Positions 1 to 7,759 of a stretch of 17,561 nucleotides of DNA are shown here, piece after piece. The stretch's first letter is position 1. The number at the start of each line of letters is the position of its first letter. The stretch comes from VRUE01 sp040508545. Lineage in GTDB: Bacteria; Actinomycetota; Thermoleophilia; Solirubrobacterales; 70-9. The stretch is from the NCBI GenBank assembly GCA_040508545.1, contig JBEVMR010000022.1, positions 1-17,561 on the forward strand, given 5' to 3'. The position numbers and the translations under genes were made by a program. The notes under the pieces were generated by a model. The model had not been told where the DNA came from and made no database searches. It saw only the letters and a program-made list of their open reading frames with translations.

Positions 1-74
1 TGGTCCGGGGTCGCCAGATGAAGGATTGATGCCCCTGCAGGGGCATCAATCCTTCATCTGGCGACCCCGGACCA
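1..74. repeat. Perfect 74-bp palindrome (37-bp arms, no loop) at the window edge
   Basis: Every base from 1 to 37 pairs with its complement from 74 down to 38. The centre is a CTGCAG at 35-40. The right half contains the last codons and the TGA stop (46-48) of the multicopper oxidase, so the left half is an inverted copy of that gene's end. It could be a real hairpin, the edge of a longer inverted duplication that continues to the left, or a fold-back artefact at a contig end. There is no T-tract to support an ordinary terminator. The symmetry is certain; the origin is not. Confidence 0.95.
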
Positions 75-1713
75 CCTCGAACTGGCTCATCAGGCCATGG
101 TCCTCGTGGTCGAGCATGTGGCAGTGGATCGCGAACTTGCCGGGGTGGTCGGCGAAGTGGCCGGCGACGAGGATCCGTTCGCCGGGGAAGAGGAAGAAGG
201 TCTCCTTGAGGCAGTCTTCCCAGGGCGGTGGGCGCTTGCCGTCGCGGGCGAGCAGGTACCAGTCGGTGTGGTGCATGTGCATCAGGTGGGCGACGCCGGT
301 GCGGTTGACGATCTCCCAGGTCTCGGTCGTGCCGATCGCCGGGAACGCCTCCGAGCGGGCCGGGTTGAAGGTGCGGCCGTTGATCAGCCAGGTCGGCTTG
401 AAAAGGCCGCCGATCGAGATCGTCCAGGTGCGATCCGGCGTATGCGAGACGTGCTTCGTCCAAGCCGGCAGCGGCCGCAGCGAGCGCGGCACCCTGGTGC
501 GGTCAGCGACGCGGCCGGAAGCGACCCGGAACTGCATCAGCGCCCCGACGTAGGGCTTCGAGCCGGCGCCGGCGCGCCCGTCGTGGCGCGGCCCGCTGCG
601 CAGCTCGACCGCCTGCCCGCCGGCACCGGCGAAGTCGACGATCACGTCGGCGCGCTCGCCGGGGCCGAGCAGGATCTCGCGGCGGCGCACCGGGCGCGGC
701 ATCAGGCCGCTGTCGGTGCCGACCTGGATCAGCGGGGCGCCATTGGAGAGGTGGAAGTTGTAGGGGCGGAAGTGGGACACGTTCAGCAGGCGCAGCCGGT
801 AGCGCCGCGCCGCCACGCGGTGGTGGGGCATGTAGGCGCCGTTGACCAGAACGCGGGCGCCGACGACCCCGTCGCCCGGCGGGCGACGGCCGCTGAAGGG
901 GTCGGTCAGCTGGTTGTCGCGGTCGAAGGAGCGATCGGCGACCATCAGAGGGATGTCGCGCTCCCCGCTTGGCAGCGGCAGCGATTGGTCGAGCTCGTCG
1001 TCGACTATCCACATCCCGGCCAGGCCGCGCCAGATGTTGCGGGCGGTGTGGTCGAGGCGGTGGTCGTGGTACCACTGGAACGCGGCGCGTTCGGGCCGCC
1101 CGTCCTCGACCAAGTCGAAGACGTAGGTCTTGCGCCCGCCCGGCTCGATCAGCTGATCGTTGCCCGATAGGCGGGGCGAGAGGCCGCGGGGGATGTCGCA
1201 GTAGAAGGAGCGTGGGTGCGACCTGGTCAGCCCGCCCGGCTGGCCGTCGAACTCGCTGCGGTTGTGGCCGCCGTGCAGGTGGACGGTCAGCTCGCCAGCC
1301 GCGCGAGGCAGACGGTGCTCGAAGGTGACCTTGGTCCGCTGCCCGGCCGGCCGCCGCACCGTCGGCCCGGGGAAGCTGCCGCCGTAGGTCCACATCTTCG
1401 TCTTGGCGCCGGGGAAGATCTGCAGCTCCGCCTCGCGGATCGGGATCTGGAGGTCAGCGCCGCGCAGCTCCTCGGGAATCGGCAAGCGCTCCCGAAAAGG
1501 CACGTGCGAAGCTGGCCGCCCCGCCGAAGCGGCGGCCGGCTGCTCTCCCTTCCCGCGCAGATCGAGCGGCAGCAGGAAGGCAAGCGCGCCACCGCCCAGG
1601 GCGCCGAGGAAGTCCCGGCGCCCCAGGCGAGGCGAGAACTGCGGGGCCCCGTCCGTTTCTAGCCGCCCGGGAGGACGTTGATCGAGCCCTGCATTCCGGA
1701 GTGAATCGCGCAC
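46..1713 (-). CDS. Tat-exported multicopper oxidase (CotA/bilirubin-oxidase-like)
   Basis: This 555-residue protein is a three-domain multicopper oxidase that should couple one-electron oxidation of a substrate (metal ion or phenolic) to reduction of O2 to water outside the membrane. A twin-arginine signal, GRRDFLGAL at about 31-39, precedes a hydrophobic stretch and suits a cofactor-loaded exported enzyme. All four copper motifs are visible: HLHGGH (145-150), WYHDH (214-218), HLMHMHH (476-482) and HCHMLDHEDH (530-539). T1 ligands are H476, C531 and H536. At the usual axial position (C+10) there is L541, with M542 next to it. The start is uncertain: no ATG precedes the Tat motif, and the GTG at 1711-1713 is the nearest usable codon. 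It overlaps the upstream cupredoxin by 55 nt, which suggests translational coupling. The true substrate cannot be told from sequence. Confidence 0.93.
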   Translation of the reverse strand: MRDSLRNAGLDQRPPGRLETDGAPQFSPRLGRRDFLGALGGGALAFLLPLDLRGKGEQPAAASAGRPASHVPFRERLPIPEELRGADLQIPIREAELQIFPGAKTKMWTYGGSFPGPTVRRPAGQRTKVTFEHRLPRAAGELTVHLHGGHNRSEFDGQPGGLTRSHPRSFYCDIPRGLSPRLSGNDQLIEPGGRKTYVFDLVEDGRPERAAFQWYHDHRLDHTARNIWRGLAGMWIVDDELDQSLPLPSGERDIPLMVADRSFDRDNQLTDPFSGRRPPGDGVVGARVLVNGAYMPHHRVAARRYRLRLLNVSHFRPYNFHLSNGAPLIQVGTDSGLMPRPVRRREILLGPGERADVIVDFAGAGGQAVELRSGPRHDGRAGAGSKPYVGALMQFRVASGRVADRTRVPRSLRPLPAWTKHVSHTPDRTWTISIGGLFKPTWLINGRTFNPARSEAFPAIGTTETWEIVNRTGVAHLMHMHHTDWYLLARDGKRPPPWEDCLKETFFLFPGERILVAGHFADHPGKFAIHCHMLDHEDHGLMSQFEVVRGRQMKD

Positions 1714-2219
1714 ATGAAGTAGATCCGCGACGCGCCGGCGGAGGTGTCCACGTTGACCGACTGCTCGAACGAGGTGCCGGCTTTTTCGCCCGTGAACCAG
1801 GAGTCGCCCTTTTCGGTGACGCTTCCCATCGTGCTCCAACCCTCCGGCCCAGCCTCAGCCGGGTTGACTTTCACCGGCCCGTTGCCTTTGACGCCGTGCC
1901 AGATGGCGATCGCCTTGCAGATGTGTTTCGGCGTGAAGCAGAGCTGGTGCGCTTTAGGCGTCTTCGGCAGCGACGCTTTGGTCACCAGCGAGAAGGTGTG
2001 AGGGCCGACTTTTTTGGGATTCGACTGGTTGACGATCTCCAGCGTTTCCCCGTTGACTACCGTCTTGGGCGCCTCGAAGCGAAGGCCTTTTTTGTCGGCT
2101 TTCATGTACACCGTGGCGGCAGAGGCCACCGAGGCGAAGGCGCTGAGCGCGACGAGAGCTGCCAAGCCCGCGAGGATCGCGATCCTCACCGAACTGGCGC
2201 GTGGACGAGTTGAATTCAC
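1659..2219 (-). CDS. Secreted cupredoxin (plastocyanin-like blue copper protein)
   Basis: This is a 186-residue protein with an N-terminal signal peptide (hydrophobic 11-30, likely cleavage after ASA at about 32-34) and one cupredoxin domain. Type 1 copper ligands are visible as H74 (in GPHTF), then C170, H173 and M176 in CAIHSGM. It probably carries electrons outside the cell, with the adjacent multicopper oxidase as the obvious partner. Between the first His and the Cys there is a long insertion (about 85-160) carrying C94, H99, C101 and H108, which a minimal plastocyanin lacks. The GTG start is chosen because a strong Shine-Dalgarno lies 5 nt upstream and the signal peptide follows directly. 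It sits 23 nt after the ABC permease stop, so the same transcript is likely. Confidence 0.9.
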   Translation of the reverse strand: MNSTRPRASSVRIAILAGLAALVALSAFASVASAATVYMKADKKGLRFEAPKTVVNGETLEIVNQSNPKKVGPHTFSLVTKASLPKTPKAHQLCFTPKHICKAIAIWHGVKGNGPVKVNPAEAGPEGWSTMGSVTEKGDSWFTGEKAGTSFEQSVNVDTSAGASRIYFMCAIHSGMQGSINVLPGG

Positions 2220-2224
2220 CAAAG

Positions 2225-2231
2225 CTCCTTT
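2225..2231 (-). promoter_or_regulatory. Shine-Dalgarno site of the secreted cupredoxin
   Basis: On the minus strand this reads AAAGGAG, 5 nt before the GTG at 2217-2219. It fixes that start codon over upstream in-frame possibilities. It lies in the 23-nt gap after the permease stop, as expected for a gene inside an operon. Confidence 0.8.
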
Positions 2232-2242
2232 CGAGCAAGTTT

Positions 2243-3006
2243 TTAGGCCCGCAAGCGGTACCCCTGCGAGAAGAGTCGCAGATTGATGAAGAACAGGGTT
2301 GCAGTCGCCGCGGTCAGCGCCAGAAGCGAGAGCGCGATGCTGACTTCGCTGAAGCCGACGAATCCGTAGCGGACCAGGTTGATCATGTAGAAGATCGGGT
2401 TGAAGTGGGTCAGCGTCTGGAAGGGCTCGGGCAGCAGGCTCGCCGAGTAGAAGACCCCGCCGAGGAAGATCAGCGGCTGCAGGACGAAGGTCTGGGCGAA
2501 GGCGACGTCGTCGAACTGTTCGGCGCGGACGCCGATCAGCACCCCGAGCTGCGAGAAGAAGAAGCCGACCAGGAACAGCGAGGGAATCAGGACGAGGACG
2601 TGGTCGACCGGCAGGTCGACCAGCAGCGAGGCGGCGCTGAAGGTCAACACCGCGACGATCAGGCCGCGCATGAAGCCGCCGAGCGAGAAGGCGAGCAGCA
2701 GCTCCAGCGGCGAGGCCGGTGAGGAGAGCTGGTCCTGGATCGCCCCTTGGAATTTCTGCTGCAGGATCGAGGAGGAGTTGTTGGAGAAGGCGTTGATCGA
2801 CCAGGCCATCATGATCAGGCCGGGGATGACGAAGACGACGTAGTCGATCCCGTGCAGTTCGCCGACCCGCGAGCCGAGCGCCGCGCCGAAGACGCTGATG
2901 TAGAGGAAGGTTTCGAGCAGCGGCGCGCCGAGCGTCTGTTTCTTGATCTTCATGAAGCGGTTGACCTCGCGCCGCCAGAGCGTCGCGAAGCGGATCTGCG
3001 CAGCGC

Positions 3007-3010
<4 letters not shown>
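2243..3010 (-). CDS. ABC-2 type transporter permease
   Basis: This 255-residue integral membrane protein has about six hydrophobic segments (around 31-47, 58-75, 105-130, 138-162, 172-195 and 225-243). The conserved stretch FSNNSSSILQQKFQGAI near 75-91 and the segment FLGGVFYSASLLPEPFQ near 182-198 are typical of the ABC-2 (DrrB/NodJ-type) exporter permeases. It should form the membrane channel for the ATPase encoded just upstream. The start is GTG, and its GTGA overlaps the TGA of the ATPase gene by 4 nt, a standard translational-coupling arrangement. The cargo is unknown. Its position before a cupredoxin and a multicopper oxidase suggests a role connected to copper or to the extracytoplasmic redox pair, but that is inference from gene order only. 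Confidence 0.93.
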
Positions 3011-3771
<761 letters not shown>

Positions 3772-3780
3772 CGAGATGGC

Positions 3781-3786
3781 AATCTA
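3781..3786 (-). promoter_or_regulatory. Candidate -10 box (TAGATT) for the ABC/cupredoxin/MCO operon
   Basis: On the minus strand TAGATT ends 9 nt before the ATG of the ABC ATPase, matching actinobacterial TANNNT. No clear -35 and no Shine-Dalgarno were seen, so a very short or absent leader is predicted. An identical TAGATT precedes the DUF3556 gene. Confidence 0.5.
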
Positions 3787-3829
3787 GGGGACCGGCCATC
3801 TCGGCCCCCTACATCCCACCAAGTCCCCG

Positions 3830-3835
3830 TACGAT
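3830..3835 (+). promoter_or_regulatory. Candidate -10 box (TACGAT) for the WH-motif Gly/Cys-tail gene
   Basis: TACGAT lies 6 nt before the ATG at 3842 in the 70-nt divergent intergenic region, and there is no Shine-Dalgarno. This is consistent with a leaderless start, part of the pattern seen before several leading genes of this window. Confidence 0.5.
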
Positions 3836-3841
3836 TTCGTG

Positions 3842-4495
3842 ATGCAAAAGACGACGCGGGGTTCTTGGCGATTGCGGCCAAACAAGGTGTCGCTCGCGTG
3901 GTGGCGACGATCAGCGCGTAAGCGCGAGGTGTTTATCCAGAGCTATGCGTTCCCGCCCCACATGGCGCGACGCGTTCGACGTCGCTATCCCCAGCTGGGG
4001 GAAGAGGAGTGGAAGCAGGTCGAGCAGGGGCTGCGTGAGTGGTTCATCTGCTGTGCTTGGCGGGGTCGCTCGCTGCTGGGCATGCCGTCACGCGTGGTCG
4101 ACGATGCCTGGCACGAGTTCATCCTCGACTCGGTCGCGTACACGGCGTTTTGCGAGGCCGCCTTCGGCGCCTACCTCCACCACACCCCCGACGAGGCGAT
4201 GTCGACGCCGATGGCCGCCGCGCTTGAAAACACGGTCCGGGCGTGGGACCGCTCCGATGCGGGAGCGGATCAGGATTCGGTGCTGTGGGATCTGGACGAG
4301 AGGCTCGGGATCCCGGAGCCGCTCGGCATCAGCGGGTTGCAGTTGGGTGCGGCGCGCAGCGGTGCGTCGGCGATCGGCGCACCCGGTATGGCGGGTGCAT
4401 GTGCCGGCTGGGCCGGGGGCGGCGGCTCCGGGGACGGCGGCGGCGGTTGCTCGGGCGGTGGCTGCGGTGGAGGCGGCTGCGGCGGTGGAGGCTGA
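3842..4495 (+). CDS. GRDP-like (WH-motif) protein with glycine/cysteine-rich C-terminal tail
   Basis: This 217-residue protein is soluble and of unknown function. The central block MPSRVVDDAWHEFILDS (81-97), followed by Y100, C104 and YLHHTP (111-116), resembles the repeated motif of glycine-rich-domain (GRDP/DUF1399-like) proteins, in which a D-x-W-H core precedes a conserved Cys and His pair. The pattern is suggestive of a metal or redox site. A linker with acidic and alanine-rich parts leads to a tail from about 192 that is almost only Gly with regularly spaced Cys (C203, C208, C213). The ATG at 3842 is preferred over the GTG at 3839 because a TACGAT box sits 6 nt before it. It is transcribed divergently from the ABC/copper operon and converges with the FAD oxidoreductase. 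Family assignment is from memory of the motif. Confidence 0.72.
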   Translation: MQKTTRGSWRLRPNKVSLAWWRRSARKREVFIQSYAFPPHMARRVRRRYPQLGEEEWKQVEQGLREWFICCAWRGRSLLGMPSRVVDDAWHEFILDSVAYTAFCEAAFGAYLHHTPDEAMSTPMAAALENTVRAWDRSDAGADQDSVLWDLDERLGIPEPLGISGLQLGAARSGASAIGAPGMAGACAGWAGGGGSGDGGGGCSGGGCGGGGCGGGG

Positions 4496-4519
4496 GCAGC
4501 CGCGGGCGGGGCGGAGCGC

Positions 4520-5938
4520 TCAGGCAGAGCACAGGCTCCGCAGGGCCGAGAGCGCGGCGTTGTAGCCGTTGAGGCCGTGGGCGCCGGCGGCGGGCGGGGT
4601 CGCCGCTGAGCAGATGAAGACGCCGGGGATGCCGGTCGCGTATGGATCGAGCGTGACGCGGGGGCGGAAGACCGACTGCAGCGCGGTGTTGGCGCCGGTG
4701 ATGATGTCGCCGCCGACATAGTTGAGGTTGTAGCTGGCGAGGTCGGTGGCGGAGCGAACGTGGCGGGCAACGATCCGCTCGCGCAGGCCGGGCGCGAAGC
4801 GTTCGATCTGGTCGATCACGGTCTCCGTCGCGTCGCCGTCGTAGCCGCTGGGGACATGGGCGTAGGCCCAGATCGGGTGCAGATCTCCGTGTGAGCGCGA
4901 GGGATCGGAGAGGTACTGCTGCCCAACGAGGACGAAGGGACGGGCGGGCATGCGGCCACGGTGGACTTGGCGCGCAGCCTCGGCGAGCTCCCCGTAGGCG
5001 CCGACCACGTGCACGGTGCCGGCGCGGCGCGGTGCCTCGGCGGTCCAGGGCACGCCTCCCTCGACCGCGAGGTCGACCTTGTAGGCGCCGGGGCCATGGC
5101 GGTAGCGGCGGTAGGCGCGGGCGACCCGCGCCGGCAGCCGATCACCGGCCAGCTCGGCGACGGCCACGGGGGCGAGATCGAGAAGAACGGCGTCAGCCGG
5201 GGGCAGCTCGGCCAGCGAGCGCACCTGCCGCCCGGTCTCGATCCGACCGCCGTGCTCGCGCACCACGGCGGCGAGGGCGTCGGCGATCGCCTGCGAGCCA
5301 CCGCGGGCGACCGGCCAGCCGTAGCTGTGGGCGGCGCAGGTGATGGCGACCCCCACTGCCGAGCTGAGCGGCCGCGAGAAGGGGCGGAAGGCGTGAGCGG
5401 CGTTGCCGGCGAACAGCGCCCGCGCCTGCGGCGTCGGCAGCGCCCGCGCAAGGGTCGCCACCGGCGGCAGCACCCGCAGGCCGAAGCGCGCCAGCAGGAT
5501 CGGATGCCGCGGCAGGTGCGCCAGCGGCCGCAGGATGTCCTCGCCGAGGACGTCGAAGTGCGAGGCGGGAGGGCCGAAGATGCGCTTCCAGGCAGCCCCC
5601 GCGCTCCCCAGCCCGGCGGCCGTCTCGTCGATCGAGCGCAGCATCGCGGCAGCGCTGCCGTCGTCGAAGGGGTGGGCAAGGTCCACCTCGGGCCAGACCC
5701 ACTCGAGGCCGTAGCGCTCCAAGCCGAGCGCGTTCAGCGCCTCAGAGGCAGGTCCGAACGGGTGGGTCGCCGAGCAGTCGTCGTGGACTAGGCCGGGGAC
5801 GGTCAGCTCGCTGCTGCGAGCGCCGCCGCCGATCGTCGCGGCTGCCTCGATCACGGTCACCCCCACCCCGCGCACGGCCAGGGTCGCGGCGGCCGCCAGG
5901 CCGTTCGGCCCGGCGCCGACGACGATCGCAGTGCTCAT
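4520..5938 (-). CDS. FAD-dependent oxidoreductase, COG1233 (phytoene-desaturase/PYROXD2-like)
   Basis: The 472-residue protein begins with a dinucleotide-binding fold, VVGAGPNGLAAA (6-17), followed by the VIEAAATIGG acidic end and a typical ARSSEL segment. It ends with GVFICSAATPPAAGAHG, the C-terminal FAD-binding motif of carotenoid desaturase/amine-oxidase relatives. It is therefore a flavoenzyme that oxidises or desaturates C-C or C-N bonds. Carotenoid synthesis genes are absent nearby, so a true phytoene desaturase is less likely than a PYROXD2-like enzyme of unknown substrate. The ATG lies 10 nt after the DUF3556 stop with a GAAGAG-type Shine-Dalgarno upstream, so the two genes form an operon. 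It converges with the Gly/Cys-tail gene, leaving 24 nt between stops. Confidence 0.88.
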   Translation of the reverse strand: MSTAIVVGAGPNGLAAAATLAVRGVGVTVIEAAATIGGGARSSELTVPGLVHDDCSATHPFGPASEALNALGLERYGLEWVWPEVDLAHPFDDGSAAAMLRSIDETAAGLGSAGAAWKRIFGPPASHFDVLGEDILRPLAHLPRHPILLARFGLRVLPPVATLARALPTPQARALFAGNAAHAFRPFSRPLSSAVGVAITCAAHSYGWPVARGGSQAIADALAAVVREHGGRIETGRQVRSLAELPPADAVLLDLAPVAVAELAGDRLPARVARAYRRYRHGPGAYKVDLAVEGGVPWTAEAPRRAGTVHVVGAYGELAEAARQVHRGRMPARPFVLVGQQYLSDPSRSHGDLHPIWAYAHVPSGYDGDATETVIDQIERFAPGLRERIVARHVRSATDLASYNLNYVGGDIITGANTALQSVFRPRVTLDPYATGIPGVFICSAATPPAAGAHGLNGYNAALSALRSLCSA

Positions 5939-5948
5939 GCGCCGCTCT

Positions 5949-7718
5949 TCACGCTCGCCCGGTCTCGACCGGGAACGGGCCCCCGTCGAGCCAGGGCTGG
6001 CGCTCGGCCATGTCGGCGACGTTCACCCAGCCCTCCTCGACCAGGCCGGTGGCAGCGTCGAAGATCCGGTAGCGCTGGCGCTGCACGTGTACCGCCTGGG
6101 ACTCCAACACGACCACGCGCACCTCGCCGGGCTCGAAATGGCACTGCTCCTGAATCGCAGCGAGCAGGCGCTGGTCGTGGAAGTGGCCGTCGCCGAAGTT
6201 GTAGCCGAGCACGACGCCGGCGACGAGCTCGCCCTCGCGCACCTCGTAGCCCTCGACGTCGTCGACGGCGCGCTGGACAAGCCCGTTGAGGGCGCGCCCG
6301 TGCGAGTGCATCGAGCGGAAGGCGAGGCCTTTGTAGACGAGCACGTCGATCAGCTCGGGGTCGTAGAACTTGGAGAGCTGCTCGGTGACGATCGCCGCCG
6401 GCTTGGTCAGCTCGCTGTCGAGCTTCGCCTCGGCCTTTCCCTGCTTTTTGAAGAGCCACTGGCTGGTCGCCCAGTTGCCTGCGTAGTAACGCATCGCGGG
6501 CAGGAAGGAGACGAGGTCGGGGCGGAAGTTGCCGAGCACCGGCAGGCCGACGCAGATCACGGCGAGGATCGCCAGCAGCAGCGGGTCGTCGACGGTCGAG
6601 AACGGCAAGCCGCCGTAGTGCCCGAAGAGGAAGAGGACGCCGAAGATCATGAAGATGTTCCACTCCAGCGGCACCGCAAGGGGGAACGTGGAGAGGATGT
6701 GGAGGTGGAAGATCACCATCCCGGCGACGGCGATCGTGCCGATCACACCCCCCTGGGAGATGAGCAGGATCAGCGGCAGGGTGAACTCGATCACCGTGCC
6801 CATGTGGGCGGTGAGGGCACCAATCCGCGACGGCCGCAGGTCCTCGGGGTGATCGCGGTACAGGCGCCGCTTCGCCGCCCGCCAGCGGTTCCAGGGGGTG
6901 TTGCTGATCATCACCGTGACCACGAAGGGGAAATGGCGGTTCAGCTTCGAGGACGCCGCCCCCCACCAGATGCAGACGAAGACGAGCTGCGCGGCGACGA
7001 TCATGTTGGTCAGCGGGAAGAGGAAGATGATCGCGAGGCTGCCGTAGATCTCCGCCCGCGCCGCCAGGAAGGGGACCTTGTCGCGCAGGCCGAGGGCGAC
7101 CAGGAAGCCCAGGGCGACGCCGACCGCGGTCGGGTCGAGCCAGCCGGCGAAGCTCGAGCCGACGAACCCTTCGACGACGAGCAGGTTGAGAAATGCCGTT
7201 TCCGGCACCGCACCGGTCTCACCGTCGATCAGCAGGTAGAGCAGCGAGGCGAGCAGCCCCGCGTAGAGCGCCACGTCGAGGAGGGTGCGCTGGTTACCCC
7301 GAGTGAGCGGCACCTTGTCCGGCCAGGGCGGCAGCCGGGTCGTGCCTGGCCGCAACCAGTAGAGGACGCCTCCGATCATCGGCGAGAAGCGCAGGGTCAG
7401 CGGCAGCGAGCCGGCGCCGAGGCCGAGCACCTCCCAGAGCATCGTCCAGATCACCGCCTTCTGGAAGACGATCGGTTCGGTCCACCAGTCGCCGAGTTCG
7501 CCTAGCCCGCCCAGCTCGGGGGTGGTCGCCGAGATCACCAGCAACCCGCCGCCGGCGTAGACGATCAGCTTGAAGATGTAGAGCAGGTAGACGAACCCCG
7601 GCGTGCCGAACCCGTTCAACGCCCAGTCCTGGGCAAGCACCTTGATCCGCTCCAGGTGCGGGCGGCGTCTCCACTCCTCGTACTCGAAAGGCGGGGGTGC
7701 GGGCTGGGTGAAGCTCAT
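5949..7718 (-). CDS. DUF3556 family multi-pass membrane protein
   Basis: This is a 589-residue membrane protein. Hydrophobic segments lie near 41-63, 86-108, 146-164, 177-210, 224-252, 309-345, 354-368 and 379-396, giving roughly eight to ten crossings. A soluble C-terminal region of about 170 residues starts after FKKQGKAEAKLDSE (about 423-436). Conserved-looking polar stretches include RFSPMIGG (110-117) and MISNTPWNRWR (270-280). The overall pattern and length match what I recall of the actinobacterial DUF3556 family, whose function is not known. It leads a two-gene operon with an FAD oxidoreductase 10 nt downstream, so the pair may act on a membrane or lipid substrate (inference). A TAGATT box ends 10 nt before the ATG and no Shine-Dalgarno is present. 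Confidence 0.82.
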   Translation of the reverse strand: MSFTQPAPPPFEYEEWRRRPHLERIKVLAQDWALNGFGTPGFVYLLYIFKLIVYAGGGLLVISATTPELGGLGELGDWWTEPIVFQKAVIWTMLWEVLGLGAGSLPLTLRFSPMIGGVLYWLRPGTTRLPPWPDKVPLTRGNQRTLLDVALYAGLLASLLYLLIDGETGAVPETAFLNLLVVEGFVGSSFAGWLDPTAVGVALGFLVALGLRDKVPFLAARAEIYGSLAIIFLFPLTNMIVAAQLVFVCIWWGAASSKLNRHFPFVVTVMISNTPWNRWRAAKRRLYRDHPEDLRPSRIGALTAHMGTVIEFTLPLILLISQGGVIGTIAVAGMVIFHLHILSTFPLAVPLEWNIFMIFGVLFLFGHYGGLPFSTVDDPLLLAILAVICVGLPVLGNFRPDLVSFLPAMRYYAGNWATSQWLFKKQGKAEAKLDSELTKPAAIVTEQLSKFYDPELIDVLVYKGLAFRSMHSHGRALNGLVQRAVDDVEGYEVREGELVAGVVLGYNFGDGHFHDQRLLAAIQEQCHFEPGEVRVVVLESQAVHVQRQRYRIFDAATGLVEEGWVNVADMAERQPWLDGGPFPVETGRA

Positions 7719-7728
7719 GCGCCCGTCG

Positions 7729-7734
7729 AATCTA
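7729..7734 (-). promoter_or_regulatory. Candidate -10 box (TAGATT) for the DUF3556 operon
   Basis: On the minus strand TAGATT ends 10 nt before the ATG at 7718. The whole divergent gap with the exonuclease gene is only 41 nt, so the two promoters must overlap and may compete. Confidence 0.45.
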
Positions 7735-7746
7735 CCGCCCCGAGAT

Positions 7747-7752
7747 TAGGCT
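7747..7752 (+). promoter_or_regulatory. Candidate -10 box (TAGGCT) for the exonuclease gene
   Basis: TAGGCT lies 7 nt before the ATG at 7760, which predicts transcription starting at or next to the start codon. No Shine-Dalgarno is present. Confidence 0.5.
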
Positions 7753-7759
7753 GACACCC

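Noticed and set aside
97..1170. Plus-strand open frame of 357 codons opposite the multicopper oxidase
   Set aside because: The opposite strand encodes all copper motifs. This frame is low-complexity Val/Ala/Gly/Arg with no family signal.
4492..4523. CTGAGC/GCTCAG inverted repeat holding both convergent stop codons
   Set aside because: Only 6-bp arms, with a 20-nt loop and no T-tract. Too weak to call a terminator.
5931..7505. Long open frame on the plus strand (524 codons), antisense to DUF3556
   Set aside because: It is rich in Glu/Asp/Arg/Gln without recognisable domains, as expected for the complement of a GC-rich membrane gene.
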